52,242 nt of DNA, from assembly GCF_001753675.2 (NCBI RefSeq), contig NZ_MJUW02000024.1, forward strand, positions 1-52,242. Direction: 5' to 3'. The notes beneath the pieces were generated by a model that was not told where the DNA came from, ran no database searches, and worked only from the letters and a program-made list of their open reading frames with translations. Made by a program: the position numbers and the translations under genes. The stretch comes from Candidatus Brocadia sapporoensis (GTDB lineage Bacteria; Planctomycetota; Brocadiia; Brocadiales; Brocadiaceae). This document shows, in pieces, positions 24,531 to 32,606 of the stretch (the stretch's first letter is position 1; the number at the start of each line of letters is the position of its first letter).

Positions 24531-25803
24531 TGGGTCGTCGTAAAAACGAGTGGGTAAAATTTGCGTTTTTATATCTCCGGAAGCATACAGGTCAGAATTT
24601 TTAAGTGAAGATATTCTTCATCTCTTAGACGGTAGGCCCGTCGCTGGATAACCCGGATTTTGCCATTCAATTCCTCGACAAAACCCAAAGAAACTATAAT
24701 CTCCGGCTTACTGTATGCAGCAATTCCATCCCAGTGCCTTTCTATCATCTCAGCAAATTTCTCATAGGGTTTAAGCCTCTGCCACTTTAAAGACTTTTTC
24801 CAGTTTTCGAAAAAACGTCTTGCCCATCCCTCCGACCTATAATTCCATAGCTGCCCAAAAGACTCTCTCAGTATATACGCAATATGGATTCGCTTATTGG
24901 CCTCCAACAGCTTTTTGAGCGCCTTTCTCCCGTCTATCGTGAGGTTTTCCCAATTTGACAACAAGGTATACTTGTGCCCTTTGATAAACGAACGATCCTT
25001 CTCCTTCAACCGGGCATACTCCTGCTTGCGAATCTTGTCCAATGCCTCCCCTAAATGTCTCATCACATGAAATTTATCATACAGAATAGATGCCCCTGGC
25101 ACATTCTTCCGCGTGGATTTCTCAAATGCCTTCCACATATCCATAACCGCCAACCGTACTTTTTTTATCTTCTTTTGTCCAAGCCACTCATAAAACATAT
25201 CCATACTCTCTTCCGACCTGTCCTTGCCTCCAAACCATATCGGTCGCTTCCTCTCCAAATCGCTTACCACGATTCGATACGTATGGCCTTTCCTTAACGA
25301 TATTTCGTCTATCCCTATAGCTCCAGGAGCAGGAACTCCCGTCCTCTGAAGCTGCTTCTCCATGTATTGTTTGTCCAATTCTTTAACCGTATGCCAATCC
25401 AATTTCAACTCTTTGGCCACATCCTGTATCGTCATCGGCCGGCATCGCCTCCCTACAAAAAAGGCAAACATCTTTGTGCAGAAAGAATTTCTCGAAAGCC
25501 ACCCTGACGCCTCCCGTTTCACCTTCCCGCATCTCTGCGCAGGGTAAGTCGCGTATCCACCTGACCTTCTTGTCGTAATAGCTCCGGTGCACCTCACCAC
25601 CACAACCGCACACCGTTTTTTGAGTCCGAACAAGTCGGATAACACGTGCCTTTGCATTGCCAAATACCCCCTGTATCTCGGCCTTCGGATGAGACCTGGC
25701 AAAATGATATTCGTCCAGGAGCCGCTTCTTTTTTCCTGTCGTTGTATCTTGCCATCTTTTTTCATCCCCTTAAATTTTACCCATTCGTTTCCACGACGAC
25801 CCA
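24531..25803 (-). mobile_element. ISL3-type insertion sequence, full length
   Basis: It is bounded by 32-bp imperfect terminal inverted repeats: 24531-24562 (tgggtcgtcgtaaaaacgag…) and 25772-25803, matching at 29 of 32 positions. One transposase gene on the minus strand fills the interior and ends 7 bp from the left repeat. The flanking 8-mers (atataaaa and attttttt) are AT-rich but not identical, so a target duplication is not evident. The element separates mutL from rodA. A truncated relative lies at 5451-5795. Confidence 0.88.
24569..25765 (-). CDS. ISL3 family transposase with scrambled N-terminal zinc-finger region
   Basis: A 398-codon frame from ATG 25765 (inside-element start; upstream codons fall in the terminal repeat). 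The C-terminal two thirds is a good DDE_Tnp_ISL3 domain: MTIQDVAKELKLDWHTVKE, IGIDEISLRKGHTYR (first Asp), VMDMWKAF (second Asp), ILYDKFHVMRHL. The first ~95 residues are not family-like in this frame. Another frame of the same DNA, without stops, reads GNAKARVIRLVRTQK, CGCGGEVHRSYYDKKV and RWIRDLPC, which is the expected ISL3 zinc-finger part. The shift into the observed frame fits loss of one A in an A-run after the start codon (six A here, seven in the 5.5-kb relative). The shift back fits an internal deletion near 25530. Activity is doubtful. Confidence 0.8.
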   Translation of the reverse strand: MKKDGKIQRQEKRSGSWTNIILPGLIRRPRYRGYLAMQRHVLSDLFGLKKRCAVVVVRCTGAITTRRSGGYATYPAQRCGKVKREASGWLSRNSFCTKMFAFFVGRRCRPMTIQDVAKELKLDWHTVKELDKQYMEKQLQRTGVPAPGAIGIDEISLRKGHTYRIVVSDLERKRPIWFGGKDRSEESMDMFYEWLGQKKIKKVRLAVMDMWKAFEKSTRKNVPGASILYDKFHVMRHLGEALDKIRKQEYARLKEKDRSFIKGHKYTLLSNWENLTIDGRKALKKLLEANKRIHIAYILRESFGQLWNYRSEGWARRFFENWKKSLKWQRLKPYEKFAEMIERHWDGIAAYSKPEIIVSLGFVEELNGKIRVIQRRAYRLRDEEYLHLKILTCMLPEI

Positions 25804-25861
25804 ATTTTTTTAAGAACTCTAATTGTTGTTAAAAAACGATCATTATGCGGCCTTTATAGCA

Positions 25862-25889
25862 TTGCTTTCGCTGACAGATTGTGTAATAA
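25862..25889 (+). promoter_or_regulatory. possible weak promoter for rodA
   Basis: TTGCTT, a 16-bp spacer and TAATAA end 9 bp before the rodA ATG, which would give an almost leaderless transcript. It lies 59 bp outside the insertion sequence. The match is modest; no better candidate is seen between the IS and rodA. Confidence 0.3.
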
Positions 25890-25898
25890 TAAGATATT

Positions 25899-27008
25899 AT
25901 GCAAAATACGGTCGACTCAAAAAATTTTGACTGGCTGATGTTTCCTTTAATATGTATTATTCTTGCCGTGGGTATTTTTTTTGTCTGGAGCGCATCGTCA
26001 GAGAAGTTTGTTCTTAAACAGCTTATATGGATTTTAATGGGTTTCACGCTTTTTTTTATTCTTCTTTCCTTTGACTATCTCTCGTTTGCCAATCATGCGT
26101 ATATCATTTATGGCGGTGTCATTTTTCTGTTAATTGTCTTGCTGGCATTTGGCGGTTCTGTAAAAGGTACACAGAGGTGGCTATCTATTGGTTCCTTTTC
26201 AATTCAACCTTCAGAATTCATGAAAATCACCATAGTTCTTACCCTTGCGCGATTTCTCAGGTACAAGAAGTACGGACTCGGACTATTTGATATCGGGATT
26301 TCCCTTCTTTTAACTCTGGTACCCATGGTGCTCATTGTGAAGCAGCCAGACTTAGGAACCGCGTTGATCATGCTTCCGATCTTGCTTTTCATGTTATACA
26401 CTGCCGGTATCCGGCTCTCTTATCTCTTGCTATTCATTGGTGCAGGATTAGCTATTTCTCCCTTACTCTGGATATTCGTATTAAAATCATATCAAAAATT
26501 AAGGATCATTGGCTTTCTTTGGCCTGAAAAAACTACTGACTGGGGAGCCGGTTATCATAGACTTCAGTCCCTCATTGCTATCGGTTCCGGTGGCTTATTT
26601 GGAGCCGGATGGGGAAATGGCACACAGAACCAAATGAAATTCCTGCCCGAGCGGCACACGGATTTTATCTTCGCCGTTATTGCTGAAGAGTGGGGATTCT
26701 TACGGGCATGCTTCGTTCTGCTTCTCTATATGATTTTTTTGACGTGCGGCATTGGTATTGCGCGAAACACACGGGAGCCATGCGGACGGCTCATTGTCGT
26801 GGGACTGGTTACCATGTTTGCAACTCAAATTGTTGTTAATGTCTGTATGACCTTGGGAATAGCTCCTATCGTGGGAATAACACTTCCTTTTGTCAGTTAT
26901 GGAGGTTCCTCTATGCTCACCTCATTTATCGCCCTTTCTATCATCTTTAATGTCAAGATGCACTCGAAGGTTGACCTGGCATCAAGACGTCACCATACAA
27001 TGCGGTAA
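25899..27008 (+). CDS. rodA: rod-shape-determining protein RodA (SEDS glycosyltransferase)
   Basis: A polytopic inner-membrane peptidoglycan polymerase of the elongasome. The 369 residues show about ten hydrophobic segments and SEDS landmarks: WLSIGSFSIQPSEFMKI, KQPDLGTAL, the large loop with GAGYHRLQSLIAIGSGGLFG, RHTDFIFAVIAEEWG and GITLPFVSYGGSSM. The size fits RodA better than FtsW. Its usual partners (mrdA/PBP2, mreBCD) are not upstream; instead an insertion sequence ends 95 bp away. The next gene starts only 5 bp after its stop, so the ABC exporter genes may be co-transcribed. Confidence 0.93.
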   Translation: MQNTVDSKNFDWLMFPLICIILAVGIFFVWSASSEKFVLKQLIWILMGFTLFFILLSFDYLSFANHAYIIYGGVIFLLIVLLAFGGSVKGTQRWLSIGSFSIQPSEFMKITIVLTLARFLRYKKYGLGLFDIGISLLLTLVPMVLIVKQPDLGTALIMLPILLFMLYTAGIRLSYLLLFIGAGLAISPLLWIFVLKSYQKLRIIGFLWPEKTTDWGAGYHRLQSLIAIGSGGLFGAGWGNGTQNQMKFLPERHTDFIFAVIAEEWGFLRACFVLLLYMIFLTCGIGIARNTREPCGRLIVVGLVTMFATQIVVNVCMTLGIAPIVGITLPFVSYGGSSMLTSFIALSIIFNVKMHSKVDLASRRHHTMR

Positions 27009-27013
27009 TAAAA

Positions 27014-28168
27014 ATGAATTTCATTGCATTAAAAATGCTGGTGGGGAATCGCGCCAAATATGCTGGCATTATCATCGGGTTGACGTTTGCCTCTTTGCTC
27101 ATTACTCAACAATCGGCCATCTTTGTCGGCCTGATGACGCGCACGTTTGGTTTTCTGACGGATACGGCACTTCCCGACATCTGGGTGATGGACCCAAAGG
27201 TGCAGTACATCGACGACATCAAACCGCTGAAAGAAACGGAATCGATTCGTGTTCGTAGTGTGGAGGGAGTCGCCTGGGCCGTTCCGATGTACAAAGGACT
27301 GCTGAAGGCGCGGTTATCGAATGGAACTTTCCAGACGTGCAACGTTATTGGTCTTGATGACGAAACGTTAATTGGTGGTCCGCCACGAATGCTACAGGGA
27401 AGCCTGTCTGATCTGCGCCGAAGTGACGCTATTGTTGTAAATGATATTGGCGCGGCTGGCAAGCTGGCGAAAGTCCTGCCGGATGGGAAGCGCATACCAT
27501 TGAGAATTGGCGACACTATGGAATTAAATGATCACCGTGCCGTCGTTGTAGGGATTTGTAAGGTACAGCGAACGTTTCAATCACAGCCAGTTATCTATAC
27601 TACCTACTCACGTGCAACGATCTTCGCGCCTCGCGAGCGTAAATTGCTTTCTTTTGTTGCTGCAAAAGCCAAACCAGGTCAGGATCTTCAGACGCTATGC
27701 CAGCGTATTCACAGAGTAACAGGCTTGGTCGCTTATACAAAGGATGAATTCAAAGCGCTTACCATCCGCTACTACATGAAGTATACTGGTATTCCTATTA
27801 ACTTTGGAATGACGGTGGTGCTTGGTTTTATCGTTGGTATTGCAATAGCAGGACAAACCTTCTTCAACTTCACCCTTGATAATCTCCGGTATTTTGGTAC
27901 TCTTAAGGCAATGGGTGCTACCGATCGCATGTTGCTGCAGATGATCTTGCTTCAGGCAGCGGTGGTAGGAAGTATTGGATACGGACTCGGCGTAGGAATC
28001 GCCACGGCGCTGGGTACCCTGTCTGGCCATACTGAACTTTCCTTCCAGTTGCCATGGCAACTCCTGCTTATCAGTGCGTTTGCCGTCATGCTTATCTGCG
28101 CAGCATCTGCTGTCCTCAGCATAAGAAAAGTTATTCGGCTTGAACCAGCAATTGTCTTCCAGATTTAA
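27014..28168 (+). CDS. ABC transporter permease, DevC/MacB (FtsX-like) type
   Basis: A 384-residue permease. An N-terminal transmembrane segment (about 15-35) is followed by a large extracytoplasmic domain (about 40-255). Three C-terminal membrane segments follow: FGMTVVLGFIVGIAIAGQTF, MILLQAAVVGSIGYGLGVGI and LLLISAFAVMLICAASAVLS. This is the four-segment FtsX layout used by mechanotransmission exporters. The gene order permease-ATPase-adaptor corresponds to cyanobacterial DevC-A-B rearranged. It follows rodA by 5 bp and precedes the ATPase by 4 bp. Confidence 0.87.
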   Translation: MNFIALKMLVGNRAKYAGIIIGLTFASLLITQQSAIFVGLMTRTFGFLTDTALPDIWVMDPKVQYIDDIKPLKETESIRVRSVEGVAWAVPMYKGLLKARLSNGTFQTCNVIGLDDETLIGGPPRMLQGSLSDLRRSDAIVVNDIGAAGKLAKVLPDGKRIPLRIGDTMELNDHRAVVVGICKVQRTFQSQPVIYTTYSRATIFAPRERKLLSFVAAKAKPGQDLQTLCQRIHRVTGLVAYTKDEFKALTIRYYMKYTGIPINFGMTVVLGFIVGIAIAGQTFFNFTLDNLRYFGTLKAMGATDRMLLQMILLQAAVVGSIGYGLGVGIATALGTLSGHTELSFQLPWQLLLISAFAVMLICAASAVLSIRKVIRLEPAIVFQI

Positions 28169-28172
28169 CACC

Positions 28173-28901
28173 ATGGCGAATTCATCTGAGATTGCTCTGC
28201 GATGTAAAGACGTAACCAAGACGTATGTAAACGGCAGTACCGTAGTGCATGCACTGCGAGGCATAGACCTTGAAGTATACGCGGGTGAACTGATGATGCT
28301 CGTTGGTCCATCTGGAAGCGGGAAGACCACCCTCATCTCTATTATCGCAGGTGTTCTGGACAGAGATGATGGGGAATGCCTGGTGTTTGGCCATGATTAT
28401 AAACACATGAACCAGCGTGAAAAAACGCAGTATCGTGGGCAGAACATCGGGTTTGTCTTCCAGATGTTTAATTTGATCCCAACATTATCTGCAGCAGAAA
28501 ACGTTGCAATACCTTTAATAATCAATGGGATTAAGCGAAACGAAGCTATTGACAGAGCATGTGAAATGCTCGGCCGTGTTGGTTTGAGTGATCGAACTTA
28601 CTCCCTCCCATCACAGTTATCGGGCGGACAGCAGCAACGCGTAGCCACCGCACGGGCTATAGTACATAACCCGAAGCTCATTGTCTGCGACGAACCAACC
28701 AGTGCGCTCGACCATGAGACAGGCCATAAGATCATGGAGTTGTTGCGGGAAGTTGCAGTTGGTGATGGCCGCACATTAATCGTTGTCACTCATGATGCAC
28801 GTATCTTTGAATTTGCAGACAAGATAGCCAAAATGGATGACGGTCATATTGTTACTACAGAAAATTCAAAATCGAATTTCACAAATAAAAAAAAGCCTTA
28901 G
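28173..28901 (+). CDS. ABC transporter ATP-binding protein, DevA/LolD/MacB type
   Basis: A 242-residue ATPase subunit. Motifs are Walker A GPSGSGKTT, Q-loop FQMFNLIPTLS, signature LSGGQQQRV, Walker B LIVCDEPTSALD and switch His in VVTHDARIFEFAD. The open frame begins at 28140 inside the permease gene, but ATG 28173 gives the normal family start and lies 4 bp after the permease stop. It partners the DevC-like permease and the HlyD-type adaptor on either side. Confidence 0.93.
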   Translation: MANSSEIALRCKDVTKTYVNGSTVVHALRGIDLEVYAGELMMLVGPSGSGKTTLISIIAGVLDRDDGECLVFGHDYKHMNQREKTQYRGQNIGFVFQMFNLIPTLSAAENVAIPLIINGIKRNEAIDRACEMLGRVGLSDRTYSLPSQLSGGQQQRVATARAIVHNPKLIVCDEPTSALDHETGHKIMELLREVAVGDGRTLIVVTHDARIFEFADKIAKMDDGHIVTTENSKSNFTNKKKP

Positions 28902-28909
28902 GAGTTTTC

Positions 28910-29905
28910 ATGATAATCAAATATCTGATTCCTTTTCTCGCCATTCTGGGCATCGGGTTCGCCGTGCTGACGGTTATTAAAGGCAGCAAGTCCTTTCCCC
29001 CCTCTCCGCCTGTCGTGGAACCGAGTTCACCGCCTTTCAGATCATCGGTGGCTGGCGCTGGCATTGTGGAAGCAAATACAGAAAATATTTCCATCGGGAC
29101 ACTCGTGCCTGGCGTTGTTTCCGAGAGATATGTTGCCATTGGCAGCAAGGTCCGGGCCGGTGATCCCTTGTTCAAGATTGATGACAGGGACCTGAGGGCA
29201 CAGTTGGAGATACGACAGTCGGCGCTCAGGGTGGCAAAGGCAAATGTTAGCGTGGAAAAGGCCCAGTTGTATGATTTGCAAGATCAATTTATCAAGGCTG
29301 AAATACTGTCTTATAAAAAGGTCATTGGTACAGATGAACTGGACAGACGTCGTTATGCAGTACAAACCGCTGAGGCAAGAGTAGCACAAGCAAAAGCGGC
29401 GGTCGTTTCCGCCAGGGCGCAGGTAAAGGAGACGGAGACGAATCTTGGACGGCTTATTGTGCGCGCTCCTTACGACGGTGAAGTCCTGCAGGCGAAAATT
29501 CACGTTGGCGAATTTGCCCCGGCGGGCGTCACTCAAACGGCGCTTATAATTTTCGGTAACATAGAGCCTCTGAACGTTCGTGTTGACATAGATGAAAACG
29601 ATGCGTGGCGGGTGCGTCCGGAAGCGCCGGCCGTAGCTTTTCTGCGCGGCAACAGAGAAATCAACACGCCTCTGAAATTTGTGCGCTTTGAGCCGTATGT
29701 TGTTCCCAAAAAATCGCTCACCGGAGACAGTACAGAACGCGTTGACACGAGGGTGCTTCAGGTCATATACAGCATAGAGCATCCCAATCTGCAGGTCTTT
29801 GCCGGTCAACAGATGGACGTATTTATTGAGTCGCCTGATCAGTTTTCGCCTTCCCCTGCAAACCGGCAGACTATAGGGGAAGGAATAAATGGGAAGGGTT
29901 CATAA
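28910..29905 (+). CDS. HlyD/DevB-type periplasmic adaptor protein
   Basis: A 331-residue membrane-fusion protein, with AGGAG 6 bp before the ATG. The N-terminal hydrophobic segment is IPFLAILGIGFAVLTVI, then comes a Pro/Ser stretch. A biotinyl-lipoyl-like half (VAIGSKVRAGDPLFKIDD), a coiled-coil hairpin (about 95-175, heptad-rich, Ala/Gln/Glu) and the second half (LIVRAPYDGEVLQAKIHVGE) follow. It would bridge the ABC exporter at 27-29 kb to an outer-membrane channel; no TolC gene is present nearby. The cargo is unknown. Confidence 0.88.
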   Translation: MIIKYLIPFLAILGIGFAVLTVIKGSKSFPPSPPVVEPSSPPFRSSVAGAGIVEANTENISIGTLVPGVVSERYVAIGSKVRAGDPLFKIDDRDLRAQLEIRQSALRVAKANVSVEKAQLYDLQDQFIKAEILSYKKVIGTDELDRRRYAVQTAEARVAQAKAAVVSARAQVKETETNLGRLIVRAPYDGEVLQAKIHVGEFAPAGVTQTALIIFGNIEPLNVRVDIDENDAWRVRPEAPAVAFLRGNREINTPLKFVRFEPYVVPKKSLTGDSTERVDTRVLQVIYSIEHPNLQVFAGQQMDVFIESPDQFSPSPANRQTIGEGINGKGS

Positions 29906-30228
29906 TCAGTGCAGATACGGCACCTTGCTAAAAGGAGTTCGCCACTGTCTGTGGGTTTTTCATGTTGATCTTTCGCATAAAAATATGAAACACCTATTAT
30001 CTCAAACGAAACAGGCTTGCTTAATATCTGATATAATATTATTATTACGAAATAGAGCATAGTCACGATCAAAAAAGATACAGCAGGCAGTAAGCAAAAA
30101 GTCTAGCCCAGGCAAGTTGAAAAAGGCAAAATCTGAAGTATAAATTTTGCGCACCGACCCTGTCAGGGTTTTAAACTCAGGCATGAGTAGTTTTGTAACA
30201 TTTTTGAAAGACACTAAATATTAAATTC
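29906..30228. other. intergenic region, no gene found
   Basis: AT-rich sequence between the DevB-like gene and the radical SAM gene. It contains a short palindrome at 30157-30169 (accctg-t-cagggt, followed by TTT) that looks like a widespread small repeat or a weak terminator. A TATAAT at 30032-30037 has no acceptable -35. No coding relic could be read. Confidence 0.5.
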
Positions 30229-32073
30229 GTGAATACATTAAAACGCTTCGTAACTGAAAATATATTACCCCAGGTGGAAATGCCTGGGCAATATATCGGA
30301 GGAGAATGGAACTCCATTGTTAAGAACCATGCCGATGCCGATGTAAAAATCGCATTGGCATTCCCCGACACTTACAGTATTGGCATGTCACATCTGGGCA
30401 TGCAGATTCTATATGGACTTCTCAACGAAAGAGACGATACTGTCTGCGAAAGAGTTTTTGCGCCGTTAGACGACATGGAATCTCTGATGAGAAAGCACAA
30501 GATTCCCCTCTTTTCCCTTGAAACCTATACCCCTTTACGGGAGTTTGATATCATAGGTTTTTCGCTTCAATATGAACTCTCCTATACCAATATCTTAAAC
30601 ATGTTGAATCTCTCGGGGATTCCTGTCATAGCGTCTGACCGAAGTGAAGCAGATCCTCTCGTTATCGCCGGAGGTCCTGTCGCCATATCTCCGGAGCCAT
30701 TAGCAGATTTTATTGATATTTTTTTCGTTGGAGACGGGGAGGAATGCCTGCCGCAGTTCATTGCGTTATGGAAGGACATGAAGCGGACAAGGCTCTCCCG
30801 GCAGGAAAAAATGGTTTCTGTCGCCCAAGCCATGAAAAACGCCTATGTTCCATCTCTCTTCGACGTTACCTATCGATGGGACAACACCATACAACAGATA
30901 CGCCCAAAGATAGACGGTTTGCCACCGCTTATCCGATCCGCATCGGTAAAGGATTTAAATACAACCTATTTTCCAACAAAACCGATTGTGCCTTATGTAA
31001 AAACGATTCATGATCGGATTACGATCGAGGTTATGCGCGGCTGTACCCAAGGATGCCGGTTTTGCCAATCAGGCATGAGTAAGCGGCCTACACGGCCTCG
31101 CACCGTAGAAAACATTGTAAAGCTTGCCGAACTTTGCTATGCGAATACGGGGCACAATGAGATTTCCCTGGCATCTCTCTCCATTAGTGACTATCCGGCA
31201 TTACAAAGCTTAATGGAGCAGATGAACGGGGCCTTTCATCCGAGGCATGTAAATATTTCTTTTCCGTCCCTGCGGGTGAATGAGCAGCTACAGTTTTTAC
31301 CCTCCCTGTTGAACGTTGTCCGTAAGTCGGGACTTACCCTTGCACCGGAAGCTGCAACTCAGGGCCTAAGAAGAATCATCAATAAAAATATTACCGACGA
31401 AGATCTGTACAACGGCGTTAGAGAAGCATTTAAACAGGGTTGGAATTTAGTAAAGCTCTACTTTATGGTTGGACTTCCTACCGAGACGGATGATGATATT
31501 GATGCCATTGCAAGCCTCGCCTATCATGTCTCTGAATTAAAAAGAGAGGTAGGCGGTAATTTCGGACAAGTTAATATCAGCATTGCGCCTTTTGTGCCGA
31601 AGGCACATACACCGTTCCAATGGCATCCTATGATTAGCCTTCAACGGATAAAGGAGATCAGAAGCAGGTTGTTTGATCGAGTCCGGCGCAAATGCATTCG
31701 TATCAAATTCCACAACGCGGAGCGCAGTATTCTGGAAGGCATCTTTGCAAGGGGAGACAGAAGGTTAGGGAAGGTTATTTATCAGGCGTGGCAGGATGGC
31801 TGTAAGTTTGATTCATGGGAAGAACATTTTCGGTTTCAAAAATGGATGGATGCCTTTCAAAAGGCAGGAGTAGAGTGGGCCTTTTATGCGCACCGGCAAA
31901 GAGATGCTGATGAAGTCTTTCCGTGGGATCATATCAGTTGCGGTGTTGTAAAGCCATTTCTCATACAGGAGAGGCAAAGGTCCTTTCACGAAGAAGTTAC
32001 TCCTGATTGCCGTATCGACATGTGTCCGGAGTGCGGAAGCTGTGCACGTTCTCAGAATTTTTGTGCTGTGTAA
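30229..32073 (+). CDS. TIGR03960-like B12-binding-domain radical SAM protein
   Basis: A 614-residue protein starting at GTG 30229. Its N-terminus (ENILPQVEMPGQYIGGEWNS, then ALAFPDTYSIGMSHLGMQIL) matches the TIGR03960 family. A cobalamin-binding-like domain (about 30-190) precedes the radical SAM core with MRGCTQGCRFCQSGMSKRP (CxxxCxxC), about residue 268. It ends with a Cys cluster CPECGSCARSQNFC. In many genomes this family is fused or next to a TIGR03936/DUF2344 partner and ribosomal or RNase G genes; no such partner is here, and folK follows 31 bp later. The reaction is unknown. No good ribosome-binding site is seen before the GTG. Confidence 0.85.
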   Translation: MNTLKRFVTENILPQVEMPGQYIGGEWNSIVKNHADADVKIALAFPDTYSIGMSHLGMQILYGLLNERDDTVCERVFAPLDDMESLMRKHKIPLFSLETYTPLREFDIIGFSLQYELSYTNILNMLNLSGIPVIASDRSEADPLVIAGGPVAISPEPLADFIDIFFVGDGEECLPQFIALWKDMKRTRLSRQEKMVSVAQAMKNAYVPSLFDVTYRWDNTIQQIRPKIDGLPPLIRSASVKDLNTTYFPTKPIVPYVKTIHDRITIEVMRGCTQGCRFCQSGMSKRPTRPRTVENIVKLAELCYANTGHNEISLASLSISDYPALQSLMEQMNGAFHPRHVNISFPSLRVNEQLQFLPSLLNVVRKSGLTLAPEAATQGLRRIINKNITDEDLYNGVREAFKQGWNLVKLYFMVGLPTETDDDIDAIASLAYHVSELKREVGGNFGQVNISIAPFVPKAHTPFQWHPMISLQRIKEIRSRLFDRVRRKCIRIKFHNAERSILEGIFARGDRRLGKVIYQAWQDGCKFDSWEEHFRFQKWMDAFQKAGVEWAFYAHRQRDADEVFPWDHISCGVVKPFLIQERQRSFHEEVTPDCRIDMCPECGSCARSQNFCAV

Positions 32074-32104
32074 AAGTTCACAAAAAGAAGAGGTTTGTTG
32101 AAAT

Positions 32105-32602
32105 ATGCTAAAAAAAATTTCCAGGATGCCTGTATACATAGGGATGGGTTCAAATATCGGAAACAGGGAGGAAAACCTACGTACTGCCTGTAAGCGCATT
32201 ATTGCTATCCAGGGAATACAGATGATGAGATGTTCACGCTTTTATGAAACGGTGCCCATTGGCGGGCCTCTGCAGCCGATGTTTTTGAACGCTGTACTCG
32301 GTATAAAAACGGTAATATCTCCTCATAAATTACTCGAACAATTCCAAGGCATTGAAATCCTTATGGGCAGAACACGCACGGTGAAATGGGGGCCCAGAAC
32401 TATAGATATTGATATCCTGATCTATGGTGATAAAATCGTTGATGATGACCGGCTGAAGATACCGCATTCCCTGATGCATACGCGATTATTTGTTTTAGAG
32501 CCTTTTGTCGAAATTGCGCCCAACGTGGTTCATCCCGGATTACAAAAAACGATTCTTCATTTGTATCGGGAACTCCAAACTTCATTATCAGTTACAGCAT
32601 AA
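32105..32602 (+). CDS. folK: 2-amino-4-hydroxy-6-hydroxymethyldihydropteridine diphosphokinase
   Basis: Transfers pyrophosphate from ATP to the pterin in folate synthesis. The 165 residues have YIGMGSNIGNREENL at the start, RFYETVPIGGPLQPMFLNAV, the FolK signature GPRTIDIDILIYG and IPHSLMHTRLFVLEPFVEIAP. An internal ATG at 32129 (MPVYIGMGSNIG) is an alternative start that fits the family equally well. It lies between the radical SAM gene and the LptF/G-like gene, which starts 4 bp after its stop. Confidence 0.93.
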   Translation: MLKKISRMPVYIGMGSNIGNREENLRTACKRIIAIQGIQMMRCSRFYETVPIGGPLQPMFLNAVLGIKTVISPHKLLEQFQGIEILMGRTRTVKWGPRTIDIDILIYGDKIVDDDRLKIPHSLMHTRLFVLEPFVEIAPNVVHPGLQKTILHLYRELQTSLSVTA

Positions 32603-32606
32603 AGAC

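Noticed and set aside
27695-28336. 213-codon minus-strand frame across the DevC/DevA junction
   Set aside because: It runs opposite two clear ABC transporter genes and has no recognisable protein features.
29042-29809. 255-codon minus-strand frame opposite the HlyD-like gene
   Set aside because: The plus-strand frame has clear adaptor-protein domains; this one has none.
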